DNA from: Microvirga tunisiensis
GTDB lineage: Bacteria > Pseudomonadota > Alphaproteobacteria > Rhizobiales > Beijerinckiaceae
Assembly (NCBI RefSeq): GCF_009296175.1
Contig: NZ_VOSK01000045.1
Coordinates: 1 to 36,400, forward strand
DNA: 36,400 bases
Reading direction: 5' to 3'
The stretch's first letter is position 1; every line of letters begins with the position of its first letter. The notes beneath the pieces were generated by a model, which did no database searches, was not told where the DNA came from, and was given only the letters and a program-made list of their open reading frames with translations. Shown here in pieces: positions 16,579 through 25,002 of this stretch. Both the position numbers and the translations under genes were made by a program.

Positions 16579-18444
16579 ATGGAAGCGCCACTCCTGTCGG
16601 TTCGCCAACTGACAGTTGATTTCAACACCGATGCCGGAAATTTCCGGGCTGTCGACGGTCTGACGCTCGATATTCCCAAGGGGAAGACGGTGGCGCTCGT
16701 CGGCGAGTCCGGATCCGGCAAATCGGTGACGGCGCAAGCCATCCTCCAGATCCTGTCGAAGAAAGCCAAGATCACGAGCGGCTCCATCGTGTTCGACGAC
16801 CCCACGACCGGCGAAGCGGTCGACATCGCGGCGCTCCAGCCCGAGAGCGACGCCATGCATGCCCTGCGCGGCGGGCGCATCGCCATGATCTTTCAGGAGC
16901 CGATGACATCCCTGTCCCCGCTGCACACCATCGGCGACCAGATTTCCGAGGCGCTGATGATCCATACGCAAGTGGATCAGGCCAAGGCGAACCAGAGCAC
17001 CATGGAGGTGCTGGCACGGGTCGGCTTCCCCGATCCGAAGCGAGCCCTGACGACCTATCCGTTCGAGCTCTCCGGAGGATTGCGTCAGCGCGCCATGATC
17101 GCCATGGCGCTCATCACCCGCCCGGCTCTTCTGATCGCGGACGAGCCCACGACGGCGCTCGACGTGACCACGCAGGCGCAGATCCTGGATCTCATCAAGG
17201 AGCTTCAGGTCGAGACCGGCATGTCGGTGCTTCTCATCACCCACGACCTCGGCGTCGTCGCCAATGTGGCCGACGAGGTGGTGGTGATGTATCGCGGGAG
17301 GATCATGGAGGCCGGCTCCCGGGAGAACATCTTCCGCAACGCGCAACACGCCTATCTCCAGGCGCTCATGCGCGCCGTCCCGCGCTTTGCCATGGGGGAG
17401 AACGAGCGCCTGACCCCGATCCGCGAGGTGACGAGTGCAACCCTCGCATCGGTCAACGCGCCCGAGCGCGTTCAGCCCAAAGGTCCCATCCTGAAGGCCG
17501 AGCACCTCACCAAATGCTTCACGCTCCGGTCGGGCTGGTTCTCCGGCAAGACCCAGGAGATCCGTGCCGTCAGCGAGGTCGATCTGGCCCTTCCCGCCGG
17601 CAAGACGCTGGGGCTCGTAGGCGAATCCGGCTGCGGCAAGACCACCGTGTCCAAGATGATCATGCGCGCGCTTAACCCCAATTCGGGCCGCGTGCTGTTC
17701 GACGACGGCACGGGGCCGAAGGACGTGCACAAGCTGGAAGGGGATGCACTGACCGCCTATCGCCGGTCGGTGCAATTCATCTTTCAGGATCCGTTCTCGT
17801 CCCTCAATCCGCGCATGACGGTCTACGAGCTTCTGACCGAGCCCCTGCGCATCCACGACATCGGCACCTCGGACGAGCGCTATGAGCGCGTGAAGCAGCT
17901 CCTCGACATGGTAGGACTCGATCAGCGATTCCTCAGGCGCTATCCGCATTCCTTCTCCGGCGGCCAGCGCCAGCGCCTCGGCATCGCGCGAGCGCTGGCC
18001 CTCGAGCCGCGCGTGCTGCTCTGCGACGAGCCGGTCTCCGCGCTGGATGTGTCGGTGCAGGCGCAGGTGCTCAACCTGCTCAAGGACCTGCAATCCGCCC
18101 TCGGATTGTCCTATCTCTTCGTCTCCCACAACCTCGCGGTCGTGGACTATATCGCCGATACCATCGCGGTCATGTGCCGGGGCTATATCGTCGAGGAAGC
18201 ACCGAAATCCTCTCTCTTCCGCAACCCGGTGCATCCCTATACGCAGGCACTTCTCGCCGCCGTGCCGGATCCTGACATTGACCGGCCGCTGGATTTCGCC
18301 AAACTGCGAACCGGCCGCTTCTCGCAACCGTCGGAATGGCCCGAGCCCTTCCGCATCAAGCCCGGCGAGTTCGGCCTGATGAAAGAGATCGAACCTGGCC
18401 ACAAGGTTCGTGTGGGGCACCTGACAGCCCAGGAGGCTGCGTGA
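16579..18444 (+). CDS. Peptide-type ABC importer, double ATPase subunit
   Basis: The 621-residue protein contains two complete ATP-binding domains of the Dpp/Opp/Yej type. The first has Walker A GESGSGKS (42-49), signature LSGGLRQR (about 165) and LLIADEP (about 184). The second has GESGCGKT (about 348), FSGGQRQR (about 459) and LLCDEP (about 478). Each is followed by an oligopeptide-transporter C-terminal extension. Unlike the ABC protein at 8064-10778, all catalytic residues are intact. GGAGGAG precedes the ATG. The gene starts 31 bp after the glycosyltransferase cluster, and its stop overlaps the next start (TGATG). Substrate inferred: peptides or amide-like compounds. Confidence 0.92.
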   Translation: MEAPLLSVRQLTVDFNTDAGNFRAVDGLTLDIPKGKTVALVGESGSGKSVTAQAILQILSKKAKITSGSIVFDDPTTGEAVDIAALQPESDAMHALRGGRIAMIFQEPMTSLSPLHTIGDQISEALMIHTQVDQAKANQSTMEVLARVGFPDPKRALTTYPFELSGGLRQRAMIAMALITRPALLIADEPTTALDVTTQAQILDLIKELQVETGMSVLLITHDLGVVANVADEVVVMYRGRIMEAGSRENIFRNAQHAYLQALMRAVPRFAMGENERLTPIREVTSATLASVNAPERVQPKGPILKAEHLTKCFTLRSGWFSGKTQEIRAVSEVDLALPAGKTLGLVGESGCGKTTVSKMIMRALNPNSGRVLFDDGTGPKDVHKLEGDALTAYRRSVQFIFQDPFSSLNPRMTVYELLTEPLRIHDIGTSDERYERVKQLLDMVGLDQRFLRRYPHSFSGGQRQRLGIARALALEPRVLLCDEPVSALDVSVQAQVLNLLKDLQSALGLSYLFVSHNLAVVDYIADTIAVMCRGYIVEEAPKSSLFRNPVHPYTQALLAAVPDPDIDRPLDFAKLRTGRFSQPSEWPEPFRIKPGEFGLMKEIEPGHKVRVGHLTAQEAA

Positions 18445-20357
18445 TGTTGCTCAAAACCCGAACACGATCGCTCGTCCTCGCCGCCGCCCTCGGCTTGCTG
18501 GCCCTGCCCGCTCCGGCGCAGGACTTCAAGGACGCGCCTTTCTTTGCCGATCAGGTGAAGGACAAGAAGCTGCCGCCCCTCGCGGAGCGGATTCCGAAAG
18601 CGCCCATCGTGGTCGATGCGGCGGGTCAGTACGGCGGCGATATCGTCACCCTGGTGCCGCGGCCGCGCGACATCCGTTACATCTCGACATTCACCTATAC
18701 GCGGCTCGTCGGCTACGACAGAAACCTGCAGCTTCAGCCCGATCTCCTGGAAAAGCTCGAGAACGAGGACGACCGGGTCTTCACATTCACCCTTCGCCCC
18801 GGCCATCGCTGGTCGGACGGCTCTCCCTTCACGACAGAGGATTTCCGCTACTATTGGGAGGATGTGGCGCAGAACGCGGATCTCTCGCCGGCCGGGCCGC
18901 CCGAGTTCATGATGGTGGACGGCAAGCCCCCACGTTTCGAGATCCTCGATGAGCGGACATTGCGCTTCACCTGGGACAAGCCCAACCCCCGCTTCCTGCC
19001 GCAATTGGCCGGCGCGCTCGATCCCGGCATCTACCGGGCTTCCGCCTATCTCAAGCAGTTCCACGCCAAATATGCGGATAAAGCCGCCCTCGACGAAAAG
19101 GCCAAGCAGCAGAAGCTGAAATCCTGGGCCGCCTTGCACAACCGCCTGGACGACATGAAGGAGCAGACCAACCCTGCCCTCCCCACGCTCATGCCCTGGC
19201 GCGTCGTCACGGCGGCGCCGGCCAACCGCTTCATTTTCGAGCGCAACCCCTACTACCACCGGATCGACCGACAAGGGCAGCAGCTGCCTTACGTCGACCG
19301 GCTCATCATGGACGTGTCGGCGAGCGGCCTCTTCGCGGCGAAAGCCAATGCGGGAGAGCTCGACCTCCTGTTCCGCGGCCTCTCCATGAGCGACATCCCG
19401 GTTCTCAAGGAGGGCGAGAAGGCGAAGGGCTACACGACCCTGCTCTGGCCCTATGCGCGCGGCACCGAGCTTGCGCTTTATCCCAACCTCAACACCGTGG
19501 ATCCGGTCTGGCGCCAACTCAACCGGGACATCCGCTTCCGTCGCGCCCTGTCGCTCGGCATCGACCGCAAGACCTTGAACAACGCACTGCTCTTCGGGCT
19601 CGGCACGGAGGGCAACAACACCATCGTGGCGGAAAGCCCGCTCTTCTCGCAGGACCTCCGCACGACCAATGCCGATTATAATCCAGGCGAGGCTTCACGA
19701 CTGCTCGACGAGATCGGCCTGACGAAGCGCAACGGCGCCGGCATCCGCCTGCTTCCCGACGGACGCGAACTCGAGATCATCGTCGAAACCGACGGTGAGA
19801 GCAGCCTCGTGGTCGACGGCCTGACCCTGATCGGGGAATTCTGGCGCGAGATCGGCGTAAGGCTCTTCGTGAAGCCGCAGGACCGTACGGTTTTGCGCAA
19901 CCGATCCTATGCAGGGTTGACGGTCATGGTGGCGGCCCCCGGTCTCGACAATGCGATCCCCACCGTCATCATGCCGCCGACAGAACTCGCCCCCATGCGC
20001 CAGGACAATTACACCTGGCCCAAATGGGGTCAGTTCGTGGAGACTAAAGGCAAGAACGGGGAACAGGTCGACATTCCCGAAGCCCAGCGCCTTCTCGATC
20101 TCTACACGACGTGGATGAACACCGGAAACCGGGACGTCCAGAGAGACGCATGGAACGAGATGCTGCGCAACCATGCCGAAAATCAATGGTCCATCGGCAC
20201 CATCTCCGGCGCGCTGCAGCCCATCGTCATGCGCAACGGTTTGCAGGGGCTTCCCGCCAAGGCGCTCTACAGCTGGGAGCCGACGGCCATGATCGGCATC
20301 TATCGCCCGGATGAAATCTTCTGGAACAAAGCCGCCGGCAAAGAGGCCCGTCGATGA
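18444..20357 (+). CDS. ABC importer substrate-binding protein, family 5 (peptide/opine type)
   Basis: The 637-residue protein has an N-terminal signal peptide (basic start, hydrophobic core at about 9-20, likely cleavage after APA) and a periplasmic SBP_bac_5 fold. Supporting segments are the FTYTRLVGYD and LRPGHRWSDGSPFTTEDFRYYWED regions, RRALSLGIDRKTLN, and a C-terminal YRPDEIFWNK. At over 600 residues it is of the large YejA-like type. The ATG at 18444 overlaps the ATPase stop, with AGGAGG upstream. It delivers the ligand to the two permeases encoded next; the ligand identity is unknown. Confidence 0.9.
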   Translation: MLLKTRTRSLVLAAALGLLALPAPAQDFKDAPFFADQVKDKKLPPLAERIPKAPIVVDAAGQYGGDIVTLVPRPRDIRYISTFTYTRLVGYDRNLQLQPDLLEKLENEDDRVFTFTLRPGHRWSDGSPFTTEDFRYYWEDVAQNADLSPAGPPEFMMVDGKPPRFEILDERTLRFTWDKPNPRFLPQLAGALDPGIYRASAYLKQFHAKYADKAALDEKAKQQKLKSWAALHNRLDDMKEQTNPALPTLMPWRVVTAAPANRFIFERNPYYHRIDRQGQQLPYVDRLIMDVSASGLFAAKANAGELDLLFRGLSMSDIPVLKEGEKAKGYTTLLWPYARGTELALYPNLNTVDPVWRQLNRDIRFRRALSLGIDRKTLNNALLFGLGTEGNNTIVAESPLFSQDLRTTNADYNPGEASRLLDEIGLTKRNGAGIRLLPDGRELEIIVETDGESSLVVDGLTLIGEFWREIGVRLFVKPQDRTVLRNRSYAGLTVMVAAPGLDNAIPTVIMPPTELAPMRQDNYTWPKWGQFVETKGKNGEQVDIPEAQRLLDLYTTWMNTGNRDVQRDAWNEMLRNHAENQWSIGTISGALQPIVMRNGLQGLPAKALYSWEPTAMIGIYRPDEIFWNKAAGKEARR

Positions 20358-21373
20358 TCCGTTTCCTGTTGCGTCGCTTCGTCACCATGGCGGTGACCTT
20401 GTTGATCATTTCGGCCTTGGTCTTCTTCATCATCAAGCTGCCGCCGGGCGACTTTCTGTCCAATCAGATTGCCGAACTGAGGGCGCAGGGCGAATCCGCC
20501 TCCATTGCGAAGGCGGAGTTTCTCATCATGCAGTACGGCCTCGATAAACCCGCCTGGCAGCAATACCTGGTGTGGCTCGGCGTCATGCCCGGACCGAACG
20601 GATTCTCCGGCCTGCTGCAGGGCGATTGGGGATGGTCGTTCGAATACGACAAGCCTGTCGTGGACGTGATCGGCGATGCCTTGTGGCTGACGCTTCTCGT
20701 CAACCTCGCGGTGGTGATCTTCATCCATGTCATCTCGATCCCCATCGCGATCTATTCGGCGACGCGGCAATATTCCATCGGCGACTACGTCGCCACCTTC
20801 ATCGGCTATATCGGGCTTGCGACTCCGAGCTTCCTGCTCGCGCTGATCCTGCTCTATTACATGAACCGGTGGTTCGGAGTTTCCATCGGCGGCCTCTACG
20901 ATGCGCAATATGCGGGCGAGCCCTGGACCTGGGCCAAGACGCAATCCCTGCTCTCGCATCTCCTGGTCCCGACTGTCGTGATCGGCCTCGGCGGCACGGC
21001 GGCCATGATCCGGCGCATGCGCGCGAACCTGCTCGACGAGCTCGGCAAGCAATATTACGTGACGGCGAAGGCCAAGGGCCTGGGACCCACCAAGGCCCTG
21101 CTGAAATATCCCTTCCGCATGTCGCTCAATCCGTTCATCGCCGATATCGGCAACCTGCTGCCGCATCTCGTATCCGGCTCGGTTCTCGTCTCGCTGGTGT
21201 TGAGCCTGCCGACGGTCGGGCCGATTCTCCTGAGTGCGCTGAAAAGCCAGGACCAGTTCCTGGCCGGCTTCATCCTCATGTTCGTCGCCGTGCTCACGGT
21301 CGTCGGCATGCTGATTTCCGATCTCCTGCTGGCCGGGCTCGATCCGCGGATCCGGATGGGAGGCGGGCGATGA
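20354..21373 (+). CDS. ABC importer permease 1 (DppB/YejB type)
   Basis: The 339-residue inner-membrane protein has an N-terminal helix (MIRFLLRRF start, typical of DppB proteins), then five further helices in the BPD_transp_1 domain. The cytoplasmic EAA loop that contacts the ATPase reads YYVTAKAKGLGPTKALLKY. Its ATG overlaps the binding-protein stop by 4 bp (ATGA), and its own stop overlaps the next gene in the same way, so the whole transporter is translationally coupled. Confidence 0.92.
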   Translation: MIRFLLRRFVTMAVTLLIISALVFFIIKLPPGDFLSNQIAELRAQGESASIAKAEFLIMQYGLDKPAWQQYLVWLGVMPGPNGFSGLLQGDWGWSFEYDKPVVDVIGDALWLTLLVNLAVVIFIHVISIPIAIYSATRQYSIGDYVATFIGYIGLATPSFLLALILLYYMNRWFGVSIGGLYDAQYAGEPWTWAKTQSLLSHLLVPTVVIGLGGTAAMIRRMRANLLDELGKQYYVTAKAKGLGPTKALLKYPFRMSLNPFIADIGNLLPHLVSGSVLVSLVLSLPTVGPILLSALKSQDQFLAGFILMFVAVLTVVGMLISDLLLAGLDPRIRMGGGR

Positions 21374-22533
21374 ACACGGCTCTCACGTCCAAGGGTCATT
21401 ACGTCGACCCGGCGCCCTTCGATCCCGGCAAGACCGAGCCCGTGGGCGCCGAGAGCGAGAGCTTCTATCGCGCCTCGTCCTGGCAGCTGATGTGGTGGAA
21501 GTTCCGTCGCCATAAAGTGGCGGTGGCGGCGGCCTTCGTGCTGCTCGCCTTCTACGCTCTCGTGCCCTTCGTCGAGGTGATCGCGCCCTACAACCAGACC
21601 AAGCGCCATGGCGACTTTCTCTATGCCCCGCCGCAGGGCGTTCATCTGATGCACGAGGGCCGCCTCATCGGGCCCTTCACCTATCCCTACACCTACAGCT
21701 TCGACCTGGAGAGCTTCCGGCGCGTCTACACGGTCGATACCTCGAAGCCTCAGCCGATCCGCTTCCTGTGCCGGGGCGATGCCTACCAGTTCTGGGGCAT
21801 GTGGGAGATGGACTTCCATCTCGTCTGTCCTCCGGAAGGCGGCACCATGTTCCTGCTCGGCACCGACCGTCTCGGGCGCGATCTGCTCTCGCGCATCATC
21901 TATGGCGCGCGGATCTCGCTCACCATCGGCATCGTCGGCATCGCCGTGTCCTTCACCCTCGGCCTCTTCTTCGGCGGCCTCGCCGGCTATCTCGGCGGGT
22001 GGGTCGATCACGTGATCCAGCGCATGATCGAGATCCTGCGCTCGCTTCCGGAGCTGCCTCTTTGGCTGGCGCTGTCCGCCGCCCTCCCGGCGAACTGGAG
22101 CCCGATCCTCGTGTTCTTCGGCATCACGATCATCCTCGGCCTTCTCGACTGGCCGGGCCTGGCGCGCGCCGTGCGCTCGAAGCTGCTCTCGCTGCGCGAG
22201 GAGGATTTCGTGAAGGCGGCTGAGCTGATGGGCGCCTCCAAGCAACGCATCATCGCGCGCCACCTCATCCCGAACTTCATGAGCCACCTGATCGCCTCGG
22301 CAACGCTCTCGATCCCCTCCATGATCCTCGGCGAAACGGCCCTCTCCTTCCTAGGGTTGGGTCTGCGCCCACCGGTGACGAGCTGGGGCGTTCTGCTCAA
22401 CGAGGCGCAGAACCTCGCGGCCGTGCAGCTTCACCCGTGGCTGCTCTTCCCGATGGTCCCGGTGGTGATCGTGGTGCTGGCCTTCAACTTCATGGGCGAC
22501 GGGCTCAGAGACGCGGCTGATCCCTACCATTAG
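21370..22533 (+). CDS. ABC importer permease 2 (DppC/YejE type)
   Basis: The 387-residue protein has an N-terminal helix at about 47-70 and a large periplasmic insertion of about 100 residues containing aromatic and tyrosine-rich segments. The transport domain follows, beginning GTDRLGRDLLSRIIYGAR, with the EAA loop DFVKAAELMGASKQRIIARHL. The big insertion is characteristic of YejE-like rather than DppC permeases. The ATG at 21370 overlaps the preceding stop (ATGA); longer readings upstream are in another gene's body and are not credible. Confidence 0.92.
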   Translation: MNTALTSKGHYVDPAPFDPGKTEPVGAESESFYRASSWQLMWWKFRRHKVAVAAAFVLLAFYALVPFVEVIAPYNQTKRHGDFLYAPPQGVHLMHEGRLIGPFTYPYTYSFDLESFRRVYTVDTSKPQPIRFLCRGDAYQFWGMWEMDFHLVCPPEGGTMFLLGTDRLGRDLLSRIIYGARISLTIGIVGIAVSFTLGLFFGGLAGYLGGWVDHVIQRMIEILRSLPELPLWLALSAALPANWSPILVFFGITIILGLLDWPGLARAVRSKLLSLREEDFVKAAELMGASKQRIIARHLIPNFMSHLIASATLSIPSMILGETALSFLGLGLRPPVTSWGVLLNEAQNLAAVQLHPWLLFPMVPVVIVVLAFNFMGDGLRDAADPYH

Positions 22534-22606
22534 ACAGAACGTCAGTTGTCCTAAAGGAAAGGGAATGCGAGACATCCTGAAGCAATAGCGATGACAGAGG
22601 TGTTTC

Positions 22607-23554
22607 GTGGCCGATTACCGGATTGATGCTTCCCCGGAGAGCGTTCACTGGGGTTATTTCGACGCGGGTCTCTCCCCGCTCCTCACCGTCGATTCCGGCG
22701 ACACGGTCACGATCTCGACCATCTCCGGCGGTCCAGAGGTGATGCCGAAGCCGCCCTTCGCGATCCCTGAGGCTTTGTCGACCCTCCACGCCACGCAACG
22801 CCCCAAATTGCCCGGCCATATCTGCACCGGGCCTGTCGAGGTGCGGGGTGCCAAGGCCGGTCATGTTCTCGAAGTGCGCATCAAGGGTATCGAGCTGCAC
22901 TACGATTGGGGCTTCACCTATGTGGCGCCGCTCAAAGGCGCCCTGCCTGACGATTTCGACGAAATGCATCTCATGCACATTCCGCTCGACCGCGAGCGGA
23001 TGACCGGTCGTATGCGGTGGGGACTCGAGTTGCCCTTGAAGCCGTTCTTCGGCGTCATGGCGGTCGCGCCGCCCGCGTCCTGGGGGGCGCTCAGCACGCT
23101 GCCGCCGCGCCGCAACGGCGGCAATCTCGACAACAAGGAGCTCGTGGCGGGAACGACCCTCTACCTGCCGATCCATGTGGACGGCGCCCTGTTCTCCGTC
23201 GGCGACGGGCATGGGGTTCAGGGCGACGGAGAGGTCTGCGTGACGGCCATCGAAACCGGTCTGATCGGCACGTTCGAGCTCCATCTGCGCGAGAACATGC
23301 GGCTGACATGGCCCCTGGCCGAGACGCCGACGCACATCATGACCATGGCTTTCGATCCGGATCTCGACGATTGCGTCGTCATCGCGCTTCGCGACATGAT
23401 TCACCTGATCGTCGCCCGCACCGGCATCACCAAGGCGGAGGCCTATGCCCTGTGCAGCCTCGCGGCGGATCTGCGGATCACGCAGGTCGTGAACGGCAAC
23501 AAGGGCGTCCACGTGATGCTGGACAAGAGCCTGCTGCAGAAGGCCCAGCGTTAA
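22607..23554 (+). CDS. Acetamidase/formamidase family protein
   Basis: The 315-residue protein belongs to FmdA/AmdA (PF03069), which hydrolyse short amides such as formamide or acetamide to acid and ammonia. It contains HWGYFD near the N-terminus, the family GDGHGVQGDGEVC motif (about 198-210) that carries likely metal ligands, and the ETPTHIMTMAF segment. The start is a GTG at 22607 behind AGAGGTG. It lies 73 bp downstream of the importer permeases on the same strand, so it may process an amide brought in by that transporter (inference). Confidence 0.9.
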   Translation: MADYRIDASPESVHWGYFDAGLSPLLTVDSGDTVTISTISGGPEVMPKPPFAIPEALSTLHATQRPKLPGHICTGPVEVRGAKAGHVLEVRIKGIELHYDWGFTYVAPLKGALPDDFDEMHLMHIPLDRERMTGRMRWGLELPLKPFFGVMAVAPPASWGALSTLPPRRNGGNLDNKELVAGTTLYLPIHVDGALFSVGDGHGVQGDGEVCVTAIETGLIGTFELHLRENMRLTWPLAETPTHIMTMAFDPDLDDCVVIALRDMIHLIVARTGITKAEAYALCSLAADLRITQVVNGNKGVHVMLDKSLLQKAQR

Positions 23555-24804
23555 ACCGTCCCATCCGGCGGCGGCTCGTCTCCGAAGATCGAGCGGCCGC
23601 CGTAGGAATGCGACTTCGCCCGCTCCTGCCGGATATGCTCCTCCACATCGGGTCCCGAGGCATGGCGCTCGAGCTGACGGGCCTGGTCATCGAGACGCTT
23701 GAGGGCGAAAAGCTCCTCCTGCTGCCCGAGCTTCGCCTTCTGGACGGCCGATTTCAGCACCCGGATCGTTTCGTCATAGACCCGCACCGGCACCGGATAG
23801 GGGTGCCGGTCCTTGCCGCCATGGGCGAAGGAGAAGCGGGCCGGGTCGCTGAAGCGGCATGGTGTGCCATGGACGACTTCCGCCACCATGGCGAGGGCCT
23901 GTACGGTCCGCGGTCCCACTCCGGGCGTCATCAGCAGATCGGGAAAATCCGCGGGCCCGCGGTCGGCCGCCGCCGCAAGGCTCCCGTGCAGGCGGCGCAG
24001 CACCACGTCCTTGGGCCGAACATCGTGATGCTCCGGCATCACCAGATGCGGCAGCAGGGGCTGCGGGTTCGCGGCAGGTGCCGCGTCCGCCTCGCGCTCT
24101 TCAAGCGCCAGAAACTTGCGGGCAACGCCATCGGGTCCGAGCGAACCGAGAACCTCGATCTGGGCCTTGCGCGAGGCCTCGGCCCGGCGGTCGGTGAGAT
24201 TGACGATCATGCCCTGCCCTTTGCCGTCGATGGCCGTGTGCGGCTCGTCGACGAAGCTTTCGAGATCCTCGGACAGCCAATGGTAGCGGCGCGCCTGCCG
24301 GCGCCCGTCGTTCATTCCCTGCTGGACGACCGCCCATTTGCCGTCATCCGTGACGATGAAGCCATGGAGATAGAGGTCGAAGCCATCCTGGATGGCGGCG
24401 CTGTCGACCTTCGCCACCAGCCGGCTGGCACTCGCGAGTGCCGAACCGTCGAAGCCGACGCGCTCGCCGATGGAGACCAGTTCGTGCGGCGTCTGGCGCG
24501 AGTGCCGCCCGCGCCCGCCGCAGACATGGATTCCGAGTTCCTTCGAGAGCGGGGTCAGTCCGCGCTTGAGGGCACCGATGACACTGGTGGTGATGCCGGA
24601 GGAATGCCAGTCCATCCCCATCACGGCTCCGAACGACTGGAACCAGAAGCGGTGCGCGAGCCGACGCAGCAGCTCGTCCCGCCCATAGTGATGCACGATG
24701 GCCTCGCTCATCACGCCGCCGAGGCGGGTCATGCGATCGGCCAGCCATTTCGGCACATGGCCGCTATGCAGCGGCAGGTCGGCACTTCCGGCCCGTTTGG
24801 CCAT
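23551..24804 (-). CDS. DUF763 domain protein
   Basis: The 417-residue protein matches DUF763 (PF05559): MAKRAGSADLPLHSGHVPKWL at the start, IVHHYGRDELLRRLAHRFWFQSFG, the CGGRGRHSRQTP segment, and a helix-hairpin-helix-like TPGVGPRTVQALAMV near 292-305. The helix-hairpin-helix suggests nucleic acid contact, but no activity is known to me. Its stop overlaps the acetamidase stop tail-to-tail in a shared TTAA, leaving no room for a terminator between the two convergent genes. Confidence 0.9.
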   Translation of the reverse strand: MAKRAGSADLPLHSGHVPKWLADRMTRLGGVMSEAIVHHYGRDELLRRLAHRFWFQSFGAVMGMDWHSSGITTSVIGALKRGLTPLSKELGIHVCGGRGRHSRQTPHELVSIGERVGFDGSALASASRLVAKVDSAAIQDGFDLYLHGFIVTDDGKWAVVQQGMNDGRRQARRYHWLSEDLESFVDEPHTAIDGKGQGMIVNLTDRRAEASRKAQIEVLGSLGPDGVARKFLALEEREADAAPAANPQPLLPHLVMPEHHDVRPKDVVLRRLHGSLAAAADRGPADFPDLLMTPGVGPRTVQALAMVAEVVHGTPCRFSDPARFSFAHGGKDRHPYPVPVRVYDETIRVLKSAVQKAKLGQQEELFALKRLDDQARQLERHASGPDVEEHIRQERAKSHSYGGRSIFGDEPPPDGTV

Positions 24805-24960
24805 TAGGCGGTGTCTCCTCGGAGCTTGGATGTTACAGCGGGTTCTATGCCAAATCTGGACTCGTTGGTCACATCCAGAGCCCTATCATTTGGTGACAAG
24901 TTAAGCGCGATGAGCCCTCCTCCCCACAAGGGGGAGGGAATTTCGTTGAGTCTCCCAACG

Positions 24961-24986
24961 AAAAAAGGCGCCCGGAGGCGCCTTTT
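24961..24986 (-). terminator. Rho-independent terminator of the RhlE-like helicase gene
   Basis: AAAAGGCGCC at 24963-24972 and GGCGCCTTTT at 24977-24986 form a perfect 10-bp stem with a CGGA loop. On the minus strand the stem is followed by six T, 16 bases after the helicase stop codon. The symmetric A and T flanks mean it could also work in the other direction. Confidence 0.9.
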
Positions 24987-25002
24987 AACTGTCTCGCCAG
25001 AG

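Noticed and set aside
16558..18420. Minus-strand frame of 620 codons opposite the double ATPase gene
   Set aside because: Shadow of the two intact ABC ATPase domains on the plus strand.
24914..24939. CCCTCCTCCCC/GGGGGAGGG hairpin between the DUF763 and helicase genes
   Set aside because: The stem is imperfect with no T-run. It resembles a common intergenic C/G-run repeat, but a single copy here is too little to annotate, and the adjacent perfect hairpin explains termination.
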